Positions 1-4,667 of a stretch of 6,147 bases of DNA are shown here, in pieces. The position numbers and the translations under genes are program-made. The DNA lies in assembly GCA_030594665.1 (NCBI GenBank), contig JAUVET010000096.1, positions 1 through 6,147 of the forward strand, given 5' to 3'. The DNA comes from Methanosarcinaceae archaeon. Lineage in GTDB: Archaea > Halobacteriota > Methanosarcinia > Methanosarcinales > Methanosarcinaceae. The notes under the pieces are model-generated. The model ran no database searches. It was not told the origin of the DNA and saw only the letters and a list, made by a program, of their open reading frames with translations. The first letter of the stretch is position 1; every line of letters starts with the position of its first letter.

Positions 1-15
1 AATCAGAAATCCTAA

Positions 16-49
16 ATCCGTGCATATCCGTCGAATCCGTGGCATCCGT
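16..49. repeat. Four spaced copies of ATCCGT
   Basis: ATCCGT occurs at 16-21, 26-31, 35-40 and 44-49, a spacing of 10, 9 and 9 bases; three of the four copies continue to ATCCGTG. The cluster sits at the left edge of the window, so it may continue outside. Similar ATCCGTG-rich strings are, to my recollection, common in intergenic DNA of various microbes, but I cannot check this here. Function unknown. Confidence 0.55.
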
Positions 50-160
50 GTTCCTTCTTCCTTGAAGACGGATATTCAATTGAAAACTGGCTCTCCAAAC
101 TCAACATTTCCAACCCCATAATGACGCCATAGCTTCAAATCATAGGGCAAAAATGATCGT

Positions 161-210
161 CACAGAGAACTCTTAAGATCACATAGTTTTTCTTCTCTGT
201 GTCCTCTGTG
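161..210. repeat. Hairpin with CTCTGTG direct repeat
   Basis: CACAGAGAA (161-169) is the perfect reverse complement of TTCTCTGTG (193-201), giving a 9-bp stem around a 23-nt loop. The right arm overlaps a direct repeat of CTCTGTG (195-201 and 204-210, period 9). The structure could be a decayed intergenic repeat element or part of a 3' untranslated region of a gene outside the window. No U-run follows it, so it is not a convincing terminator. Confidence 0.45.
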
Positions 211-413
211 GCAGATAATATAAACCAAGATTCATACAAATTTTATTACCATGCTTTTTGAAAGGGATACCTACTTTTTAATTTTTAATTCATATACCCT
301 TGCCTGAGCTTGAGAAATGCATAGAGATATCTAAGTCACGAAAGATTATTAAAATCTTCTATGGCACTGCTGTAACTGGTGGAAAAATGGGCATTATCAC
401 GATACGCATGGTA

Positions 414-543
414 GAGATTGTCGGAAAAGCCCTTATTCCAAGATATCTTAATTTATGAAATAAATGCAGACTAACGTAACATAGCGTTTTAGATACCTAC
501 AGTGCTTCAAATGTTATGATTTCATCATTTTTCCGACAGTCTC
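414..543. mobile_element. MITE-like element or IS remnant with inverted ends
   Basis: GAGATTGTCGGAAAA at 414-428 and TTTTCCGACAGTCTC at 529-543 are inverted copies of a 15-bp sequence with one transition mismatch, bounding 130 bp. Short length, AT-rich interior without an ORF, and inverted ends beginning GAGA(T/C)TGTCGG fit a non-autonomous miniature element, or the joined ends of a deleted insertion sequence. I see no clear target-site duplication outside the ends, and the arms diverge immediately inside. The interior has small palindromes (ATTTAT-GAA-ATAAAT and ATGAT-TTC-ATCAT). The transposase family cannot be named from this alone. Confidence 0.5.
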
Positions 544-549
544 CTTATA

Positions 550-563
550 AAAAAATTATATAT
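550..563 (+). promoter_or_regulatory. Candidate archaeal BRE/TATA promoter
   Basis: An A-run (550-555) matching the archaeal BRE pattern RNWAAW is followed directly by TTATATAT (556-563). Transcription would start near 585. No gene begins soon downstream; the next structured sequence is the hairpin group at 606-798. The surrounding DNA is AT-rich, so a chance match is quite possible. Confidence 0.3.
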
Positions 564-584
564 TTTCAAATAAATTAGCTTATA

Positions 585-798
585 GTAGTTTGATATTTCT
601 CTTTTCACCGCCAGAAGGACGGTGTTTGTGTAACAATCAATCATTAAGCTTATGTGAATTGGGCTCAGAGAGCCAGAAAAAAGATATATATGGTTTCATC
701 GTATATTCTAATGATCCATTTATAATGATGATTGGTTAATTGTTGGACAGCCTCGATATACCAGAACAAAATCCTCCTTTCGGTCGGATTTTCTTGAG
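585..798 (+). ncRNA. Candidate structured small RNA
   Basis: Between a TATA-like box (556-563) and a terminator-like hairpin (768-792) lie two further hairpins. The first is CACCGCC (606-612), loop AGAA, GGACGGTG (617-624) with one bulged A, followed by TTT. The second is GGCTC-AGA-GAGCC (662-674). The longest ATG-started reading frame I noticed here is 11 codons and has no ribosome binding site. A transcript of roughly 210 nt would fit. It could equally be a long 5' leader of the lyase gene at 862. The boundaries are guesses from the promoter and hairpin positions. Confidence 0.25.
764..798. terminator. Terminator-like hairpin, copy 1 of a repeated element
   Basis: AAAATCC (768-774) pairs perfectly with GGATTTT (786-792) around an 11-nt loop containing TTCG, and the 3' arm ends in a T-run. 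The 31 bases 764-794 match 4161-4191 with a single difference (T778 versus C4175), and the similarity continues to TTGAG after a 2-nt gap. It lies 64 bp upstream of the lyase start, so it may end an upstream transcript. The arms read the same way in both directions, so it could act in either orientation. Confidence 0.5.
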
Positions 799-814
799 TA
801 TATTATCTTACAGA

Positions 815-821
815 TTATATA
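815..821 (+). promoter_or_regulatory. TATA-like box upstream of the lyase gene
   Basis: TTATATA at 815-821 lies 40 bp before the chosen start codon at 862, just downstream of the terminator-like hairpin. Initiation about 25 bp further on would give a leader of roughly 20 nt that still holds the GTGAT ribosome binding site. The bases just upstream are a poor BRE match, so this is a moderate candidate. Confidence 0.4.
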
Positions 822-861
822 CTATAAAAAAATACCATAAAAAGATAATGACGTGATAATT

Positions 862-2394
862 ATGACAGTAACTATAGATGGTGAAACCCTTTCCATAACA
901 GATGTGGTGTCAGTGGCTCGAAATTTTGAGAAGGTCGAACTCTCTTCCGATGCCAGGCAAAAAGTCAACAAATGCCGCCTGTTTGTGGAGAGTCTGGTTG
1001 CAGGCGAGAAGGTGGTATATGGAGTGACAACAGGGTTTGGGGCTTTTGACAATGTATTCATTTCAAAGGAGCAATCCGATAAACTTCAGGAAAATCTCAT
1101 TCTTAGCCATTCTGTGGCGATAGGGAAACCGTTACCAGAAGAAGTGGTAAGGGCCGCAATGATGCTGCGGGCAAATTCTCTGTCCAAGGGATATTCAGGA
1201 GTCAGGGTAAAGATCATCGAGACCCTGATCCATATGCTCAACCGTGGTGTACATCCGGTGATCCCTGAGAAAGGTTCGCTGGGTGCCAGTGGGGATCTGG
1301 CCAATCTGGCCCATATGGTTCTGGTGATGCTGGGAAAAGGCGAGGCCTTCTATCACGGTGAGAAAGTGAGTGGTGCCGAAGCTATGGAACGGGCCGGAAT
1401 TATCAAAATTGTACTATCATCCAAAGAAGGTCTGGCTTTGATCAATGGCACCCAGGTCATCACTGCCATTGCAGCCCTGCTGGTATATGATTCCCAGATC
1501 CTGGTCAAGACCTCCGAGATTACGGCCAGCATGAGCCTGGAAGCGTTAAAAGGCACAGGACGGGCTTATGACGAGAAAGTGGGGCGGATCAGACCGCATC
1601 AAGGCCAGATCACCTGTGCTGCTAACCTCAGACGGCTCACTGCCGATAGCGAGATCATGGAATCCCACAGGTATGATAAGAAAGTACAGGATGCTTACTC
1701 GCTGCGATGCATACCTCAGATTGTGGGTGCAGCACGGGACGCATTATCTTTTGTCAGGACTAAAGTTGAAATAGAGATCAATTCTGCGACTGATAACCCT
1801 CTTCTGTTCCCGGAGGAGGACGAGGTCATATCCAGTGGCAATTTTCACGGTCAGGTCATTGCTATCTCCCTGGATTTGCTCGGTATTGCCCTATCAGAAG
1901 TAGCCAGTGTATGTGAACGCAGGATAGAACGTCTGGTAAATCCACAGCTCAGCGGCCTGCCAGCATTTTTAACAGAGAAGGAGGGTCTGGATTCCGGGTT
2001 TATGGTGGCCCAATATACTGCTGCGGCACTAGTCTCAGAAAATAAGGTTTTATCCCATCCGGCCAGTGTGGACTCCATACCCACTTCGGCCAATAAGGAG
2101 GATCATGTTAGCATGGGCATGACGGCGGCACTAAAGGCGCGCAATATTTTTGAGAATGCCTCATATGTTGTAGCAATAGAATTATTGTGTGCGTCGCAAG
2201 GTCTTGATTTTAGAAAGCCCCTTAGGGCTGGAACAGGTGCAGAAGCAGCATATGAACTGGTTCGGTCCAGGATTGAGCATCTTAAGGATGATAGGATACT
2301 GCACAATGATGTCAATATATCCAGGGATATGGTGCTCACAGGAGAGATTATTTCGGATGTGGAAAAGGTGGTAGGGGAACTGGATGGTTTTTAA
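862..2394 (+). CDS. hutH: Histidine ammonia-lyase (HAL)
   Basis: Cytoplasmic MIO-dependent lyase converting L-histidine to trans-urocanate and ammonia, the first step of histidine degradation. From ATG 862 the protein has 510 residues, close to the usual HutH length. GASGD places Ala142-Ser143-Gly144, which cyclise to the MIO cofactor. Tyr53 (YGVTTGFG), His83 (LSH), Asn195 (INGTQ), Gln276, Tyr279, Arg282, Phe328 (NFHG) and Glu413 (NKEDHVSM) match the known Pseudomonas putida HAL active-site residues, the later ones shifted by one. Ser-His at 82-83 favours histidine; PAL and TAL carry other residues there. An in-frame GTG at 853 would add three residues, but I prefer 862 because GTGAT (853-857) then serves as ribosome binding site. 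No hutU or hutI is visible, so the fate of urocanate is unknown. Confidence 0.93.
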   Translation: MTVTIDGETLSITDVVSVARNFEKVELSSDARQKVNKCRLFVESLVAGEKVVYGVTTGFGAFDNVFISKEQSDKLQENLILSHSVAIGKPLPEEVVRAAMMLRANSLSKGYSGVRVKIIETLIHMLNRGVHPVIPEKGSLGASGDLANLAHMVLVMLGKGEAFYHGEKVSGAEAMERAGIIKIVLSSKEGLALINGTQVITAIAALLVYDSQILVKTSEITASMSLEALKGTGRAYDEKVGRIRPHQGQITCAANLRRLTADSEIMESHRYDKKVQDAYSLRCIPQIVGAARDALSFVRTKVEIEINSATDNPLLFPEEDEVISSGNFHGQVIAISLDLLGIALSEVASVCERRIERLVNPQLSGLPAFLTEKEGLDSGFMVAQYTAAALVSENKVLSHPASVDSIPTSANKEDHVSMGMTAALKARNIFENASYVVAIELLCASQGLDFRKPLRAGTGAEAAYELVRSRIEHLKDDRILHNDVNISRDMVLTGEIISDVEKVVGELDGF

Positions 2395-2413
2395 TCAAGG
2401 TAATGGTGTTTAA

Positions 2414-2421
2414 GGAAGTGA
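2414..2421 (+). promoter_or_regulatory. Ribosome binding site of the decarboxylase gene
   Basis: GGAAGTGA, one base from the archaeal consensus GGAGGTGA, ends 6 nt before ATG 2428 and fixes that start. The 33-bp gap after the lyase stop contains no TATA-like box or terminator, which supports co-transcription with the lyase. Confidence 0.7.
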
Positions 2422-2427
2422 CTTGAA

Positions 2428-3921
2428 ATGATTTCGGATAAAGGACATTGGAATGAATATTTGGATAAAACTGTGAATAATCATCGAAAAATATATGGTG
2501 TGGATATGGTTGAGTTAGCAAAAGAATATGGCACGCCATTATATGTTTTGTTTGAAGATATTATTAAAGAAAATTATAAAAAATATAAAAATTCGCTTGA
2601 GAAAGAGTATCCACATCATCTAATATGTTACGCAGTTAAAGCAAATACCACTTTTAGTGTTCCCAAACTGCTGGCTAAATTAGGATCCGGAGCAGATGTT
2701 GCTTCAGAGTTTGAATTGCAATTCGCACTCGATGCAGGAATTCCACCAGAAAAAATACGGGCAAACGGAAATTGCAAGAGTGAATATTATCTGGAAGAAT
2801 GCATAAAGAAAGAAATAATAATAAATGTCGATCCTGAAGAGGAATTGGAAGTAATTAATGCAATTGCAAAAAAGTTAGGAACTTGCGCTAAAATAAATCT
2901 GAGACTTGCAGGTTTTCCACTTGGGCATATTACCTCAACTGCGATTACCACGTCCGGTGAATGGAGTAAGTTCGGAATTGACATTAAACGAGCAAATTCT
3001 GTGTTCAATAAAGTATTAGAACTGGATGGTTTAATTCCAAATGGATTGATGGTTCATCTCGGATCACAAATAACTGATATAGGGGCATATTATACAGTTC
3101 TTGATACTCTAATAAATTTATCAAAAGAGGCAAAAAAAATTGGATTTGAGATGAATGAAATTAATCTTGGCGGCGGCCTGGGTATAAAATACTTTGAAGC
3201 GAACGACTGGGACACAATTAAGATAAAAATAAAAAATACCAAGAAAGAAAATTACACCTGGGCTAATCAATTGATAGGATATGAATATAATCAGGAGTCA
3301 AATGATCTCGAATGGATTGGTGAAGAACTCTTCTGCCCATATACTCCGGATACGTTCATTCAAGAATTATTGAATAAAAAATATTCTGCAAACACAACTT
3401 TTAAGAAAAAATTACAGGAAATCGGAACTCCGAAGTTTGTTGTAGAACCAGGGAGAAGTATAGTTGGAAATGCAGGAGTAACTATTACACAAATAGGTCG
3501 TGTGTTAACAACTCCACTCAAAGAGAACTTAATTCATGTGGATGCCGGTGTTAATTTCCATACTTTTGGAACTGCAGTTCCGGAACAGTTGCATAGAATA
3601 GAAATTGCAAACAATATAGAAGAGGTAAATCCCTATGAAACATTTGTTGCAGGAAATTTATGCTTTACCGGAGATCTTCTTTGCAAAATAAAAAATAAAT
3701 TATTAAGAAAACCTGAAAAAGGAGACTATTTATTATTTTATGATACTGGTGCCTATTCGGATTTTTTTGCATCTAATGCGAATTTATTTCCAAGACCTGC
3801 AAAGGTTATGATTGCAAAAGACGGAACACATAAACTTATAGTAAAAAGAGAAGATATGTTTGAGGAGTTCCACAGAGAATTGGATTGGAGATCGGATTTA
3901 GAAAGACTTAAATATCATTAA
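2428..3921 (+). CDS. PLP-dependent fold-III decarboxylase, LysA-like, substrate unknown
   Basis: A 497-residue enzyme of the diaminopimelate/ornithine decarboxylase superfamily. The cofactor site is intact: Lys71 (YAVKAN) for the PLP Schiff base, His210 (HLGSQ), glycine loop 248-252 (GGGLG), Glu340-Arg343 (EPGR), Cys412 (GNLC) and Tyr443 (GAY). The N-terminal half is the TIM barrel and the rest the beta-domain. The substrate site differs from LysA: after VDAG (371-374) the family's RPALY motif is replaced by sequence around FGTAVP, the acidic residue after the catalytic Cys (Cys-Glu in LysA, Cys-Asp in ornithine decarboxylase) is Phe413, and SNYNxR is SNANLF. About 87 residues separate GGGLG from EPGR, roughly 40 more than in typical LysA. 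It is probably a decarboxylase, but not demonstrably of diaminopimelate. The gene is much more AT-rich than the lyase 33 bp upstream. Confidence 0.85.
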   Translation: MISDKGHWNEYLDKTVNNHRKIYGVDMVELAKEYGTPLYVLFEDIIKENYKKYKNSLEKEYPHHLICYAVKANTTFSVPKLLAKLGSGADVASEFELQFALDAGIPPEKIRANGNCKSEYYLEECIKKEIIINVDPEEELEVINAIAKKLGTCAKINLRLAGFPLGHITSTAITTSGEWSKFGIDIKRANSVFNKVLELDGLIPNGLMVHLGSQITDIGAYYTVLDTLINLSKEAKKIGFEMNEINLGGGLGIKYFEANDWDTIKIKIKNTKKENYTWANQLIGYEYNQESNDLEWIGEELFCPYTPDTFIQELLNKKYSANTTFKKKLQEIGTPKFVVEPGRSIVGNAGVTITQIGRVLTTPLKENLIHVDAGVNFHTFGTAVPEQLHRIEIANNIEEVNPYETFVAGNLCFTGDLLCKIKNKLLRKPEKGDYLLFYDTGAYSDFFASNANLFPRPAKVMIAKDGTHKLIVKREDMFEEFHRELDWRSDLERLKYH

Positions 3922-3996
3922 TAATCATTTAGATTAGTGGTATATCAAGTATAACCTGATATGCTCTTAAAATCCATCTTCACCGAGGTATATATT

Positions 3997-4152
3997 ATGT
4001 GTTTTACCGATACAAGTGCTGCTGATAGTGTTGATCTAAGTACTGTTGCTATGTCATCATATAAATGTAATGTATGTGGTAATAAGTTCAAAGGCATGGG
4101 CTCAAAATTATCCTGTCCTGCTTGCAGGTCAAAAGACTTAAGAAAATTGTAG
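3997..4152 (+). CDS. Small zinc-ribbon protein
   Basis: A 51-residue protein with a C-terminal zinc ribbon: Cys24-x2-Cys27 (YKCNVCG) and Cys40-x2-Cys43 (LSCPACR), four likely zinc ligands separated by a 12-residue Gly/Lys-rich loop, then a basic tail. The first 20 residues are polar and probably flexible. ATG 3997 is chosen because GAGGTA (3985-3990) sits 6 nt before it; an in-frame ATG at 3961 would add 12 residues but has no ribosome binding site. A third in-frame Met is residue 19. It follows the decarboxylase by 75 bp without a visible terminator and ends just before a terminator-like hairpin, so it may be the last gene of that transcript. Such short ribbons bind nucleic acid or protein partners, or serve as metal sites; the function cannot be assigned. 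Confidence 0.75.
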   Translation: MCFTDTSAADSVDLSTVAMSSYKCNVCGNKFKGMGSKLSCPACRSKDLRKL

Positions 4153-4160
4153 ATTGATGG

Positions 4161-4196
4161 GAACAAAATCCTCCCTTCGGTCGGATTTTCTATTGA
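4161..4196. terminator. Terminator-like hairpin, copy 2 of a repeated element
   Basis: AAAATCC (4165-4171) pairs with GGATTTT (4183-4189); the loop contains C-TTCG-G, a stable tetraloop type, and the 3' arm ends in TTTTCT. It begins 8 bp after the stop codon of the zinc-ribbon gene, where a terminator is expected. It is a near-identical copy of 764-794. Archaeal termination depends mainly on U-runs, and another run of eight T follows at about 4209-4216, so the exact 3' end is uncertain. Confidence 0.55.
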
Positions 4197-4274
4197 GGGT
4201 ACAGGTTATTTTTTTTCGAATAAGATTCAATGTGACATTTCCGGATAAAATTTATAATTATCACCCCTAAATCC

Positions 4275-4288
4275 AATAAATTTATATA
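4275..4288 (+). promoter_or_regulatory. Archaeal BRE/TATA promoter
   Basis: AATAAA (4275-4280) fits the BRE pattern RNWAAW exactly and is followed without a gap by TTTATATA (4281-4288), the classical methanogen TATA box. Transcription would begin near 4310. It is the best promoter match in the window and probably drives the surface-protein gene at 4668, or a small transcript in between. Confidence 0.55.
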
Positions 4289-4378
4289 CTTACAGTGTTA
4301 ACATTTTTACGTATAATATTTCTCTTGATCTACTACATCCAGAAAATTATTTTCTATAGCCTCACCAGAACAATAATA

Positions 4379-4536
4379 ATGCATTATTCAGGTCGGCGAT
4401 GTAGCACGTCTGTAGGAGTGGGTTCAGTTAGACTTAAAAATATCCTAACATTGATGCTAGCAATGCAGATGTAGGTCATGTTCATCCTATATGGAATAGC
4501 CAAAATGAAAACATGCAGAGGTACACATACACATAA
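4379..4536 (+). pseudogene. Possible decayed coding fragment
   Basis: From ATG 4379 a 31-codon frame (begins MHYSGRRCSTSV) closes at 4472-4474. An overlapping frame, from AAA 4438 to TAA 4534-4536, reads KYPNIDASNADVGHVHPIWN and onward with protein-like composition but no start. A frame change near the A-run at 4436-4440 would join them into about 52 residues. I recognise no family, there is no ribosome binding site before 4379, and the frames may be open by chance. Confidence 0.18.
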
Positions 4537-4630
4537 ACTTGTAGATTACCTGCAAATGCGAAATAATTCAATAACCGGGTGAATTTAGAGAAACTAACTA
4601 CGATACAACACAGAATAGAGTGGATAAACT

Positions 4631-4666
4631 TTAAAAAAGGTATAAAATATTAAAAGAGGTATAAAA
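4631..4666 (+). repeat. Tandem 17-bp repeat containing the ribosome binding site
   Basis: TTAAAAAAGGTATAAAA (4631-4647) and TTAAAAGAGGTATAAAA (4650-4666) differ at one base and have a period of 19. The single A-to-G change creates GAGGT (4656-4660) in the second copy, 7 nt before GTG 4668, the ideal place for a Shine-Dalgarno sequence. The first copy also contains TATAAAATA (4641-4649), a possible TATA box, but only 18 bp before the start codon, which would give a leaderless or truncated message. Confidence 0.65.
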
Positions 4667-4667
4667 A

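Larger units (their letters stand above)
1..413. other. Intergenic region without a recognisable gene
   Basis: No frame on either strand holds a coding stretch with a start, ribosome binding site and protein-like composition. One frame is open from base 2 to about 121, but it translates the ATCCGT repeat and has no start, so I do not call it. The region contains the two short-repeat clusters listed separately and a small perfect inverted repeat at 342-358 (AAGATT, 5-nt loop, AATCTT). Otherwise I see only AT-rich sequence. Confidence 0.6.
4197..4667. other. Intergenic region upstream of the surface-protein gene
   Basis: About 470 AT-rich bases with no convincing gene on either strand. They contain a T-run near 4209-4216, a strong BRE/TATA promoter (4275-4288), a doubtful coding fragment (4379-4536) and the tandem repeat over the ribosome binding site (4631-4666). 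If the promoter serves the gene at 4668, the 5' leader would be about 355 nt; long leaders are known in Methanosarcina-type archaea. Confidence 0.55.

Noticed and set aside
1..850. CRISPR array or tRNA in the repeat-bearing left region
   Set aside because: The repeats are only 6-9 bases with no spacers of constant length, and no cloverleaf or T-loop sequence (GGTTCRANNCC) was found.
853..861. GTG 853 as start of the lyase (513 residues)
   Set aside because: GTGAT at 853-857 fits better as the ribosome binding site for ATG 862, and numbering from 862 matches the known HAL active-site positions. Not excluded.
822..1061. Minus-strand 79-codon frame overlapping the lyase start
   Set aside because: It is antisense to a gene with full family conservation, has no recognisable motif, and is explained by the codon pattern of the + strand.
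862..2394. Phenylalanine/tyrosine ammonia-lyase or aminomutase identity
   Set aside because: Ser-His at 82-83 and Glu413 with the NKEDHVSM context are the histidine-type signature; PAL, TAL and the aminomutases carry different residues there.
2428..3921. Straight annotation as lysA (diaminopimelate decarboxylase)
   Set aside because: The DAP-recognition residues are replaced and there is a large insertion, so only the superfamily and PLP dependence are supported.
3961..3996. ATG 3961 as start of the zinc-ribbon protein (63 residues)
   Set aside because: No ribosome binding site precedes it, while GAGGTA lies 6 nt before ATG 3997.
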